A stretch of DNA of 64,000 nt from Euborellia annulipes (Eukaryota; Arthropoda; Insecta; Dermaptera; Anisolabididae). Shown piece after piece: positions 23,234-35,300 of the stretch (the stretch's first letter is position 1; every line of letters starts with the position of its first letter). The notes beneath the pieces were generated by a model. The model was not told where the DNA came from. It did not search any database and was given only the letters and a program-made list of their open reading frames with translations. The position numbers were made by a program, and so were the translations under genes. The stretch is from the NCBI GenBank assembly GCA_023213315.1, contig JAKCPI010002447.1:60964-124963 (forward strand), in the 5' to 3' direction.

Positions 23234-23401
23234 TTTGCTCAGGGGCCCTCATCTTGTGGGTACGTGGATGGCGACCACGAGCTGCCCTATCTGGGACTGG
23301 CAGTACTTCTATTCTTTGCATGTCAGTCTTTTCCCTTCTATATTTTCAACAGGCATCAGACCGTGCGACGGGCCGGCCTGTTCTATTCCTTCCTGGTCGC
23401 A
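23234..23401 (-). mobile_element. Family H retroposon, 5'-truncated copy
   Basis: It matches the 3' two-thirds of 37996-38241 in inverse orientation (CTCAGGGGCCC through CGACGGGCCGGCCTGT). The 9-base string AATTTCCAA flanks it (23225-23233 and 23402-23410), a likely target duplication. Several reading frames are open because it is GC-rich, but none resembles a known protein. Confidence 0.6.
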
Positions 23402-24305
23402 AATTTCCAAGTATCGATTCATCCCTCAAGTTTAGAACTTTTCATCAAAGATCTAATCAAATATTTCAAACATTGAATAGCTGGCCCCAAAATTTCCTCT
23501 TAAAATTTTAGATGACCTATTTTTTGCTAATACTCTAAGGTGATTCGAGGCGGGCTACCCAAGTAGTCAAATTAGCAAATTTAATTTTTTCATTATCTTC
23601 AATTTGTTTTTGCTTATTAATTTTTTCTTTATATTTTTTTTTTTTTCAGAATACCTTCTAATAAGATAGTCTTCTCTTTGAAGTTTTTTTCTTTGGCTCT
23701 AAATTTCCTTCAATGGTATGTATTGCTATTCTTAAGACTTGTTTACAATAATCCCTAACTGAGCAATCCCGAAATACTATTTTATTATTAAGAAGCAAGT
23801 AAACGTAAAAATTTTGTTTTACTCCTTGATGGCTATTTATTAAAAAAAGTCTGATATAAAAATATATCTCTAATACCTTTATATCCATTGAGTAACTGAA
23901 GATCATCATTTTATGGATAATATTAAAACGAGTCCATGGTTTATTATTTTATACATGTTATTGATTATGCCATAAAAAAGTTTAATTAGTCTCAACTCTT
24001 TAATCAGATAATTATGATAATTTTGTTTGTCTGTTATTTATTAAAATAGAGTTACCTTTTATTGTCCACAAAAGTGAAGAACAAGAGATATAATACAGTT
24101 CATATGTATTTAGTCGAATGTATTTTTTTTTTTTTCTTCAATTTTTGTTACCCACAAGAGGGTAAAAGAGAGCAAAGCTTTGATTCAAGGTAGTTGTGGT
24201 AATGAAAATTAAAAAGATACATACGACCAAATACATATGTACATATGTACTGTATAAAATCTCTTGTGACAAATATCTATTTTGTATGTTAATAATATAA
24301 AATAT

Positions 24306-24583
24306 GCCCTCGGGGCATGGCGTAGAGGTTAGCGTGCTAACCTCGTATACCAAACGTCGCGGGTTCGGACCCCAGGCAGTCCGATGATTTTATTTAAGCC
24401 AATTGGATACCAAATGGCTTAAAAAGAATGCCTGGACCCCTATATGTATATTTATCAATAACGGTTATCGTCAAAGTCTTAAATGGCCTGAGTTGCCGAA
24501 AAGACTGTGTGAATGTGTGTGTGAGTGTGAGTGTGAATGAGAAAAAAGTGTGAATGTTTAAAAAAAAAAAAAAAAAAAAAATA
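24306..24583 (+). repeat. tRNA-derived SINE, family S, full copy with TSD
   Basis: Head with ATGGCGTAGAGGTTAGCGTG and GGGTTCGGACCCC, conserved body, TG-rich tail and poly-A. The direct repeat TATAAAATAT (24296-24305 and 24584-24593) marks retroposition. This copy best defines the family. Confidence 0.9.
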
Positions 24584-24594
24584 TATAAAATATA

Positions 24595-24960
24595 CTCTTG
24601 GAGGGCTGTTGATGGCTTTGTTGATCATAGCCGAAACGTTCCTAATAGTTAACAAAATAGATGCTTTTTGAGTAGTGAGTATATTCTAGGGAGCCAAAAG
24701 CAATAAAGAAAATTATATTTATCTTTAGCTTTATTGATACTAAAACCAACAGATTAAACCCCCCCCCTACCTTCTTTTTTTTGAAAAATTTTTCACACAA
24801 AACATCCCACATAAAAACGTCTAAATATTTTCCAAAAAGGCGATCGGGGGGGGCTATTTGTTTTTTTTTCTCCTCCCACCCCTCTATCTACCCCCATATT
24901 TATTTGATACGTTTGTCGACGTTTCGGCCGATATTCCGGCCTTCATCCGGAAATTTTTTT
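24595..24960. repeat. Two foldback-motif fragments
   Basis: At 24610-24645 GTTGATGGCTTTG and ATAGCCGAAACGTTCC; at 24912-24950 GTCGACGTTTCGGCCGATA followed by CCGGCCTTCATCCGG. Both show the paired motif without complete arms. Confidence 0.6.
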
Positions 24961-26201
24961 TGAAAATAACTTATACCCCGTTCTATCTTCTCTCCCAAAG
25001 CAAAGGTTGCTTTTCATTTTATTTTTAATCCATAAAAAGAAAAATCGAAGAATGTTTAGAGAAACTTAATTATTTTCAAAAATAAACTAAATTTAACTAA
25101 ATAGGAAAGAGAATTGTATGTTTGTGCTTTTAGTCACACCTGGTTTTTAATTATTTTTTTTTAGCTTGTTATTAAAAAAGTAAAAAAAAAAGCTTCCTTG
25201 AAAAATGTTATTTTACCTTGTCTTTATGTCAATACTAAATAAATAATACTCAAAATAATACCAATTTTCCATTGGATGAAAGGTCTAATATGATATAAAA
25301 TGTATATAATAATATCTTGTTATAAAAATTGAAGATATATAGCTTTATAAATACATTTGAAAATATTAATATTAACCTTAAGGATACGAATTTCCTTTGC
25401 GTTAGGGAGAACAAAAATGTTGATAATAGTTACACGACAAAATAGGTGCTTGATTTTTCTATATTTTAATTCTTTCAAATAGGGCTGTCTCTATCGATAG
25501 AGTTCACTAGTCTAGGCTTCTCGGGCATGTCCATATCTCGTTACTTCGGACATTAAAAAAATATTTTTATTTGGGTCTCCCGAACAATCAACTTGTGGCT
25601 AAAGGAAACAGTTGACATGATCGACGATGTACGAATACCTGGGGAGCTTAAAGCCACGCAACAAAAAAAAACCAAGGGGACCAGATTTTAACATTGGTAA
25701 AGCGGGACACTGTTGGCCGGGGGGGGGGGGAGGATCTTGATTAAAAATTTGGTCAGCAACAAAAATTTTCGTAGAACGTAATAGTATTGTACAATAATAT
25801 CTTTCTTTTAATTTCAACATAGGCACAATTTACAAATATAATACATTAAAAAAAGTAGACCCCTATGTATGGTATTATTTTATTTTTTGACATATTTCTC
25901 ATTTGAGGGAATTTTTTTTAGTAGATTGCTGTCAAAAAAATAATAACAAACTCATATTCTGGCAAAATTGCCACATGGCCGCCGAAAAACGTGCATTCCC
26001 TTCCAGTTCTCCCGCCCTTGAGTGGAGCTCAGATCTAAACATTATTTGATAATATGTTTCAATACGCTATTTATTTTACGTATTTACAAATATACGTATA
26101 AAGTGTTTATATAAATAAATAATACATTGAAACTTACAACCTTGTGTTTTTAATGAAATTAATCTGATTAAATACAAAGCTAACCTTACTTATGTTGACA
26201 G
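24961..26201. other. AT-rich stretch upstream of the ELOVL first coding exon
   Basis: No repeat boundary or gene is recognised. A G-run (25720-25731) is present. A promoter or non-coding first exon of ELOVL should lie here or further upstream but cannot be placed. Confidence 0.4.
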
Positions 26202-26297
26202 TCTGCCTCGCTGGAGGTCTTGGAGGCAGCTCCGCCGCTCGTCGAGCTGCTGGCTCGGTTGGTGGATGTGCCTCCGCGTACCATTCAAGATGGAAAC
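26202..26297 (+). other. Probable 5' UTR part of the first ELOVL coding exon, with upstream ATGs
   Basis: GC-rich exon-like sequence lies between a likely acceptor (TTGACAG ending at 26201, with a possible CTAAC branch point near 26181) and the start ATG at 26298. It implies an unmapped non-coding exon further upstream. The main frame stays open through the whole stretch, so an N-terminal extension from an upstream exon cannot be excluded, but the family N-terminus fits the ATG at 26298. Two ATGs (26266 and 26290) lie in another frame; after splicing that frame reads 30 codons and stops 12 bases into exon 2. Confidence 0.55.
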
Positions 26298-26346
26298 ATG
26301 TCAGGCATCGTACGACTCGCCTTCGATCGCTTCGACGCTTTCAGTG
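26298..26346 (+). CDS. ELOVL: ELOVL exon 1 (coding part)
   Basis: It codes MSGIVRLAFDRFDAFS plus the first base of an Asp codon. The donor is GTGAGT at 26347. The split codon G|AT is completed exactly by exon 2, which supports the junction. The start has A at -3 (AACATGT). This is the short N-terminal segment before the conserved DPRV motif. Confidence 0.9.
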
Positions 26347-29300
26347 GTGAGTATTAGTACTTTTCTAAAAAAAGGAAATATTATCCTTAGTAATATTCAT
26401 AGCAATATAATTCATATTTCATATTGGGGTTGTCTTAGATTGTATGATCTGTGGCTTGGGCCTCACGAGCCAGGCTAAATCCATCCCACTGGGTGAAAAT
26501 TAGTAGTCTACAAAACAACGAATTACAAAGTCATTTAGATTAAAGCTTTTTATCCTTATTTTATGTTTTTTTCTACAATTTTCAGTTTTTACTTTCTCTT
26601 ACCCTATATATGAAATATAATCTTATAGAGAAAAAGTATTGCGATCATGTCAAAAATTCGATGTCAAGATTTTGATGGATATACGCGTTTTGAGGACCCC
26701 TGAATCCAAAAAAGTGGGTCCCGCAACATGTCAGTCTATCTGATTGTACCATCTATTGCAAAAGTATTGAGAATGCCTATGAGTTAGGCAGCCAAACTTG
26801 TCCACACAACAAAAGCTTCCTTGCCTCTGTAAGGGCTACCTTTTTCTAAGTAGACAATAGGCCGTACAACCTTTTATCACAAAAGAACCAACCGTAGGTT
26901 GGACAGGTAAAGTTAATGTAATCGTAAAAAAAAATAGAAATTTTTCTGAAGCTGCCAAAATGCGTTTTGAGGTCCCCTGAATCCATTTAAGAAGTTTTTG
27001 GAAAGATGTCGTGTGTGTGTGTGTGTCTGTGGTAATTTTTTTCGTCAACGAAATCTCAAAAACAATTTGTTCAATTGTTTTGAAATTTTGCACCCATAAA
27101 TTAGGGGTAGAGGCCAAGAACTGAAAAGCTTTTGGTAAACATCGGACCATTAGGGGGCCTCTAGGGGGGGGGCAATATTTTTTTCTTACATAACCTATAA
27201 TTTTTTTATATATATTCAGAAACTAGGCTTTCTCCCGAGTAAAATGATATATAATATTTGTACAAATTTGTACAAATAATCTGTCATAAATATGTTAAAA
27301 AATCATTTAAATTCGAAAATTGTGCATAGCAACAGAGCAAAATCAAAACAAATAAACAAACGCGTTGCGGGATCACATGCATCAACTCTCCGTCTACAAG
27401 ATTATATGGGACTGAAGTCATTCTGTGACTATCATTTTTTCGATTTTTGGCCAACTTTTTTCAAATCTATTAATAGACCACTGTGCAATGTATAAAATTT
27501 ATATAATAAAGAAATAACCCCTAATGACTTCTGTAGCCCAAAAGGGTTTTTTTTAAATAAAAAAAAAAAAATCTTTTGTTTATGAAGACAAAAGGAAAGG
27601 TTTCTTCTAGAGCAGTGTTTCCCAACCTTTTGAAGTCCACGGCACCCCAAAGGTGCGTTGGGAATAATATTACACACTAGCGGCACCCTTCCTTTTTTTT
27701 TTCCCTATCAAATCGAAATTTTTTCCACCCTGGGGCAAATTTTTTTTCCCTTGCGTGAAAATCATTTGACCTTTTTTTGGCAAAGCTTAATTTTTTCCGA
27801 TCTACGGAAAATTTTGCCGCTTCCATTTTAATCATTTGATCTTTTTTATGGCAAAACTTTATTTTTTCGCCTCTTTATTTTATTTTTTTTTTATACAAAT
27901 ATCTCGCGGCACCCCTTAGGCATTCTCGCGGCACCCTTGGGTGCCGGGGCACACCGGTTGGGAACCAGTGTTCTAGAGAGTTTTTGTAACTTTTGGGGTC
28001 GAACAACTTTATTTTAAAGGAGGTAAAAGCTGACGCCTATTAAAAATAAAATATAAGTATATATCAGACTATTTATCAATTTATATTAATTCAAAAAAAT
28101 AAATAAATATACTGTATACCTATTATAATTTACTTTATTATTATTTTACCATTTCCTTCCAGGGCCTTGTGGGGGGGGGGGAGGGTAAAATGCATTGATA
28201 CAAGCTGATCAATATCAGTCGGAATTGATGAGGAAGCTACACGTACGCAGCTTTCTAATAGTGCACCCACTCACTCTTAATCGGTGGTCATTTTTGATTA
28301 ATTTTTTGGTTGAAAATATACTGATAAGTAGGGCTCGGATTTCGCCCTATTTCCCTTTTTTTTATTTATGGCTTAAAATTTAGGCCAATATGATATGTAT
28401 ACGTTTCATGAAATTGTGAATAAAATAAGAGGCATTTGTTAGTGCCTATGATGCCTATTTTGGCCGATTCTGGGTTTAGTGCCTATTTCATCTATAAATG
28501 CCTTTTTTAGTGCCTATTTTAAGTATTTTAACTTAAAATAGGCTATTTTAAGCCAATTTCGGCTTTTTTTTTAATAATAAATTCATTTTATATCACAAAT
28601 CTGGAGAAAAATTACAAAAAAAAATCGAACGAAATTCGAATACTAAAAAAAAAAAAAGGTCGAACGAAAAACGGCGTCCCAGTTGGGCTTCACCCCCTCC
28701 GCCCTCATTCAGCCATCTTTGTGCAAAGGAGGTAATTGTTTTATCTTTGTTTCCAAAAATAAGACATTAATTTTTTAAATTTTTTATATTATTTCTTAAA
28801 TAATGCCTTTTTAAGTGCCTGTTTTTACAATAAATGCCTTTTTAAGTGCCTATTTTAATAATTTTTAGTGCTTAGTTGCCTGCCTATTTTAAAGATTTTT
28901 AGTGCCTATAAATCCGAGCCCTACTGATAAGGATAAAATTAAAATTAAAAAATATTTATTTTCAATTTTAGAAATGCTTGGCGGGCCGCATAAACATGTT
29001 TAACGGCGCACGGCCGCGGGTTGCTCATCCCTAATCTAGAGGAAGTCACATTTGTAAAATCATAACCCAATATAAATTATCTTTTACGCCCTCTAAAATA
29101 GAAAGGAGGTTTCTACAACCAATATTGTATGAATTTCTAATATCTTACATAAATGAGATCATCGGTATAAAGGGTGGTTTCCTTCACCTAATTTTAATTA
29201 ATTAAAGCCTACCAAACGATGCCACTAAATTACTTCAAAAGTCGAAATGTAATGAAACTTTCTCATTTTTAGAAATAATCTAAAACGAGTTTGAAATATG

Positions 29301-32300
29301 CTACGAATTTAATTAAAAAACAAAATTATGTTGTTTTTTTCTAATTAAAACATTGAAAGAATTTTTATTTCGATACATCTTTAAAATAAAATATTTTTAT
29401 TTTATATTAAAAAAATAAATTTTTATAGTGGTTCTTTTGTGATAAAAGGTTGTACGGCCTATTGTCTACTTAAAAAAAGGTAGCAGGTACAGAGGCAAGG
29501 AAGCTTTTGTTGTGTGTGCAAGTTTGGCTGCCTAACTCATAGGCATTCTCAATACTTTTGCAATAGATGGTATGTAACTATTTTAAGCATGAAGGAATTG
29601 AGCTCCTGGATTGAAATTTTATATTTAAGTTAGGATACTCAAAATAAGCTTTTGAACAAATTCGGCCAAAAAGTACTAGTACTTTACTGATGTACTATTT
29701 CAGTTTTTTGTTTGTTCTTTTTTTAATTTTCCCAAAATTCGTCCTAACGACTTTGATTAAAATTCATGAATCAAATATTTTTTAGATGCTCTTTAAAAAG
29801 TATATCAGTAAAACTTCTCGTGAAAAATGTTTGAAGTACATTTTTTTTAATCAGTCAACATTTAAAATACAAGTTTGGAACTAAGTTGCTATGGGCAAGC
29901 TAAATATACCTCGACACAAAACAATCTGGTGTGACAAGCAGAGTACACAACTTTTTCTTACCGAATGGTAATGGCAGATTTATTTTAATATTAAAGTTTT
30001 TGTTGCGAAAGAATAGATTTGAAAAAATTGAATAATAATAATAATTAATATATTTTTTTCCAATATTTCATAAGACTATACCGTACACATATGCTGATAT
30101 ACATTTAAATATACTGTAGCCTCAAGGACAAAATTTTAGGTTATCCCACAAGTTGAAAAAGTGGTTCTAAATGTTTTTTATTAAAAAAAATTTTCATAGT
30201 CCTTGACATAATGGCATAAACTCACCTTTCTTGATTTTTTACCTAAAAAATGAAAATGAAATCTCCCAACTGACTCGGATTTTTTTATCATTCGTTTTAT
30301 CATACGTGGAAGTTATTTATCAATGAATTCATTCCCTAAATAAATTTTATTTAACTCTAATTGAGTAGGTATTATTGGAAATTCAGAGTTAATTTAAAAT
30401 TTTCAAATGTCACCTTTGATTATGGGTCTTATTAGATTTATCGATTTTTTTTTTTAATTTAACATGAAAATAATGAGTGTAAATTTTCGATGGATCATAT
30501 TCAAACAGTTTGTAAAAAAAAAAATCCCTTTATTATTTTCGATTGCAGATTCTGGCTTCAACAGAGGACAGGAATAATTTTGAATGATTTTTGTTTTAAG
30601 ATTTCTACTTAAAAATTTTTTTACATTTTTATTGATTTAAGCCTGACTCTGATTCGGTAGCCCTGGAACTATGTTCTCTGCTGATTTGCGACGACGACCG
30701 ACCTTAGAGATGGTTCCGCAACTAAATATTACAAAATTCCGCTCACATATGGCTAGTAGCTCATCTCCCTCAGAGCAAACATTCGTTTGTCGTTTGGAGG
30801 CCACTCTCACTTTCGTCCATAACCTGAACCTGAGATCGTCTTATTTCCGAAGTTTTCAGAGAAATCAACAGACAGGGCTCAATTCTTTTGACTTGAATTG
30901 CAGCAACTCTACGAATTATTTTGTTTTGGTTGTCATTAATAAGACAAGACCTTAACACCGAAAGTTTTTTATTGTCTTGTCATTGTTTATCATTTGCATG
31001 ACATGGCACCAAAAGTGCTATAAGAGATCATGAATCAGGTAGGCTCATGTAGAGGTGCTCTATCCTAAAATTAAACAAGAATTTACTTTAAATAGAAATA
31101 AAAGTTTTTTGCTGACAAGGATCTTCTTTTGGTTATATCATTTCCTTATCATAGAAAATTTTATTTTAGATGTTAAACGAGATCAAGTTCTTTCAACCTA
31201 CTTTTTTTTAATATTATTTTAAGTGAATGGCAAAAAAAAGAATCGGAGCTTTCACTTGATGCAATTTTAATTGGAAATAATTTTCAAAAAACCTTGACCA
31301 TTTAAGAAAAAAAAAGAATAAATAGAGAGGGGTTATTCTTTCGTTCATCCTTTCATTTCAATGATTTAGGAAGACCTCTCTCATTATTTCGATTTTTGTT
31401 TGACATTTATTTCTACCGTTTGTATGTCAAAATTTGTATTTGTATTTAAACTTTTCTTCTTCTATACCAATCCATTTTTTCCTGTTTTGCTTTTATTATT
31501 ATTTTTTTTTTTTTATGAGAGGCTCTTACAATTAGATTTAAATAAAATTTTTATTTTCTAAGGGTCATCTAATGTCGTACACAATCCTTCAAATTTGTCC
31601 CTGTCCATGAGGTTGATGTTACTACTGGCGGTGCTAGAATTTTTCTAAGGAGAGGACCCGAAATTTTTTTGTAGAATGAGAGCGAAGCAGTGGCAGATTC
31701 AAGGAGGGGAGGGAGGGTAATAATGATTTATTATAAAGAACTTTAGTATAATTAAAAGCATAATAATAATATTTTTCTGTCCAAGGGAGGGAAGCCCGGG
31801 CGCTCTGGACCCTTTTTGGGTAATAATACCGAAAATGCCGACAACAACTATAAATTGAATTGATCTTTAGAGCCTGTAAACAGTGGCGTAACTAGCCTTT
31901 GAAAGCGGGGGGAGCGAGGCTCAACTAGGGCACCGTTTTATAATTTTAAAAGAAAACTATCAATTTTTTAAACAATCTATGGAAAGAATAAGATAAAATC
32001 ATCGTCACTGGACAATATCTTAGATGCCCTAGGGCGCCAATGTCGGTATCGAGGGGCGCCAAAGGCTTCATGCGCCTGGGGTAGAGGGGGGGGGGCGAGT
32101 GCCCCCTTCTCCCCTTCCTAGTTACGCTACTGGCTGTAAATGATCACAATCAAGGAGCGAACCTTCAATGCAAACAACAAAAATATTAAATAAAACAAAC
32201 ATTGAGTAAAAAATTATTTTCACAAACTGGAAATTCACTTTCACAAATGGATTTAAAAGTCCTTAAGAGGAGTTATCAATTTTTATCAGTTTTTTACAAA

Positions 32301-35300
32301 CAAAATAGTTTCCTTCTTTATTTAATCTGATTAATAAATGAGAATGAATTGCAATCTTTCTTCTAATTTCATAATTTATTAAACATTAAAATTTTTTTTT
32401 TAATATTATATAATTTTAATTAATTGATTATGATTTAAATATTATTTTTTACTGTAGATTATCCAATAATTTAACAAGAAGTGGAAACCGGTACTTTTAA
32501 TTTCCTTAATTTCATAGTTAACAATTTTTTTATATTAAAAAAATCAACATGTCTTCCATTTACTAAATTGTATAATCTTTCAGGGCTCCGTATTCATGGG
32601 AATTTGATGATTAGATAAAATAAAAATCTGGTGTGACTGGCGCACAGCACACAACTTTCTCTTACCTTCGGTAATCGAAAGTTGTGTACTGTGCTTGTCA
32701 CACCAGATTTTTTGTGTCGACATGTATTTAGTTTCCGACAGTATGGTACATTCGATTTTCAAGATGTAAAATTTATAAGTATGGCAAAATGTTTATATTT
32801 TGTTACCATGGCAACCATTTCTCCTATCTTTTCTATGGAGTACAAGAGTAAAGTGGTCTTCAGAAGATTTCAATCACAAAATGAGAATATACATTTTAAA
32901 GAGAATCTAAAAAATAATTGATTTTTGAATTTAAAAAAATCGTTGGAGCAAATTTTGAGAAAATCGAAAAAAACTGAAAAACTACATCAGTAAAGTACTA
33001 GTACTTTTGGGCCGATTTTGTTCAAAAGCTTCGTGTCACGTCCCATGGGGGTGCCTAACTTAAATATAAAATTTCAACCTTCTAGCTCTTTTCGTTCTTG
33101 AGATATTTTGTTCACAGACACACACACACACAGACAGACACACAGACAGACACACAGACAGACAGACCATGTCGCGAAAACCACTTTTTTGGATTCAGGG
33201 GACCTCAAAACGTGTATATCCATCAAAATCTCGACATCGAATTTTTGACATGAAACCAATACTTTCTCTCTCTATATATTAACATATATATAGAGGTACG
33301 AGAAAGTAAAAAAAGAAACTCCCAAGTTAAATTAATTTTATATTAAACATAAATCTATATTCATTTTTTGTATTCGTCATTATATAAATGGGAATTTCAA
33401 ATTATGAAAAGTTCTTCCTGTTAAATTTGTTAAAATTAATTTCTTGGCTAATCTCTAAAAGCTCTTCTCCCTATGCGATGCGCACTTGTCCCTAGGAAAA
33501 TCTAATGTGAGCGGAAGAATATGAGCCCCTCCTGATCGGAGATTTTATGCTTTAAAGTTTCCCGATTGGAGATTTTCCGCCTAATCCATAAAACTTTAAA
33601 CAATGTTTTAAGACGATTTAAAAAGCATCGTTCGGATATCGTTTAATGTCTTATATGGCCTTAGTTGCCGAAAATACTGGGTGTATGTGTGTGTGAATGG
33701 GAAAAAAGTGTGAGTATTTAAAAAAAAAAAAAACTTTAATATTATTTCTTTTTAATCAAATCAATGTAAATAAATGTGAATATATTCTAGGTTATACGTC
33801 ACAGCTTTTAATGCCTGTCAGAATTTTTCTACAATTGTCAAACAAACAAAAATTGTCCCGACAATTATTGTTTCAAAAACAAAAAATGACAAATTGTCAA
33901 AATTCACCTATCAGCCTAGATTCATATGAAACCAAAAAGTGACAAATTATCATGACAATTTTACAAAAATCATTTTACACAAAGTCATTTTTTAACTTGA
34001 CAAGAGCGGATTTTTATGGAACAGGTATTCGACAAATTGACAAATTGTCACCTGTCACCTGTCATTGTCAGCTTTATGAAATAGGGTCCAGGTCAGAGCT
34101 TAAATATATCCCACTTCTATCATTTCTGTTAAATTCTTCCTTTATTAAATTGACTCTTTATCGAAATGTTTGTTCAGATCCGCGAGTGACTTCCTGGCCT
34201 CTGATGGATTCGCCAGTGCCAACTATCGTGATGGTGATCACCTACCTCTACGTGGTTGTGTTCCTGGGCCCTCGACTTATGGCTCCCAGGAAACCGTTTC
34301 GCCTCAATAAAGTTCTTATTGGCTATAATGCCTTCCAGGTTGTCATCTCTACTACTATGCTCTATGAGGTCAGTCAGTCAGTCCTCTCTATTTTTACTTT
34401 CTCTTGCCTATGTATGATAGGGTGGACCTTATTTTCCAAGGTTGTAAAATTAAATAAACACCCAACTTCTTATCTTGTTTCAATAAATAAAAAAAAAAAA
34501 AAACGATATACTAGCTATTGAAAATTTTAGCTCCAATGAACAATTGCGAGGGCATATATACACGGTGCAGCAAAAGTTCTCCGACATTTAAAAGCAAAAT
34601 TAATACAATAAATTTTATTCAACTTCTTCTTTCCTCGCCTTATTCCCGCGATGCGGGGCCAGCGGACCTCATTTTTTCCCTCCAACCCTATCATGCGTTT
34701 TTGCTACCGGAAGAAACAGAAAAGGCCGGCCCGTCGCACGGTCTGGCGGTATAATAAAAAAATCTGGTGTGGCCGGTCGCACAGCACACAACTTTCTCTT
34801 ACCCTTCGGCAAGAGAAAGTTGTGTACTGTGCTTGTGACACCAGATTTTTTGTGTTGACATATTTAGTTTCCGACAGTAAGGATACATTCGAATTTCAAG
34901 ATGTAAAATTTATAAGTATGGGAAAATATTTATATTTTGTTACCATGGCAACCATTTCTCCTATCCATCCTATGAAGCACAAGAGTAAAGTGGTCTTCAG
35001 AAGATTTCAATGGGAAAATGAGAATATACATTTTAAAGAGCATCTAAAAAATAATTGATTTTTGAATTTTAATTAAAATCGTTCGAGCGATATAGGCAAT
35101 ATATGTTTACACAAAAAATCTGGTGTGACAAGCACAGAACCCAACTTTCAATTACCGAAGCTAAGAGAGAGTTGTGTGTTGGTGTGACCGGTTACAGCAG
35201 ATTTTAAATTTATTTTCATTCTCCATTCACATATAATTTTTGCGGGCCAGGGAGTTCGATTTAAAGGGTTGATTGCAAATATTGTAGTGATGTCATAAAT

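Larger units (their letters stand above)
26749..29570. mobile_element. 2.8 kb element with ~140-base TIRs, TA target, probably Tc/mariner-type
   Basis: The inverted arms are 26749-26889 and 29430-29570 (outer end CCATCTATTGCAAAAGTATT). They are flanked by TA on both sides and inserted into a family A repeat. No transposase is recognisable inside. The interior holds a family G repeat, two complete hAT-type elements and a third hAT end, so it is an old, non-autonomous carrier. The 187-base MITE at 37090-37276 has the same outer end (CCATCTATTGCAA). Confidence 0.75.
26588..29975 (+). repeat. Family A copy split by a 2.8 kb TIR element
   Basis: The left part, 26588-26748, has P1 and the AGGACCCCTGAATCCAAAAA segment. 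The right part resumes at 29571 (TGTAACTATTTTAAGCATGA and following) and runs to the left part of P2 at about 29975. The two parts abut exactly at a duplicated TA, so this was one copy before the insertion at 26749-29570. Confidence 0.75.

Noticed and set aside
30671..30955. Protein-coding gene of 94 codons in ELOVL intron 1
   Set aside because: No recognised domain or splice support; kept only as an unexplained less AT-rich patch.
32622..33310. Family A as a Helitron
   Set aside because: One end reads TCTGGTG but the other lacks CTRR and the A-T insertion rule is not met in the copies compared.
33952..34521. 189-codon open frame read as one gene
   Set aside because: It contains ELOVL exon 2 but extends into introns on both sides; splice sites and family alignment limit coding to 34178-34368.
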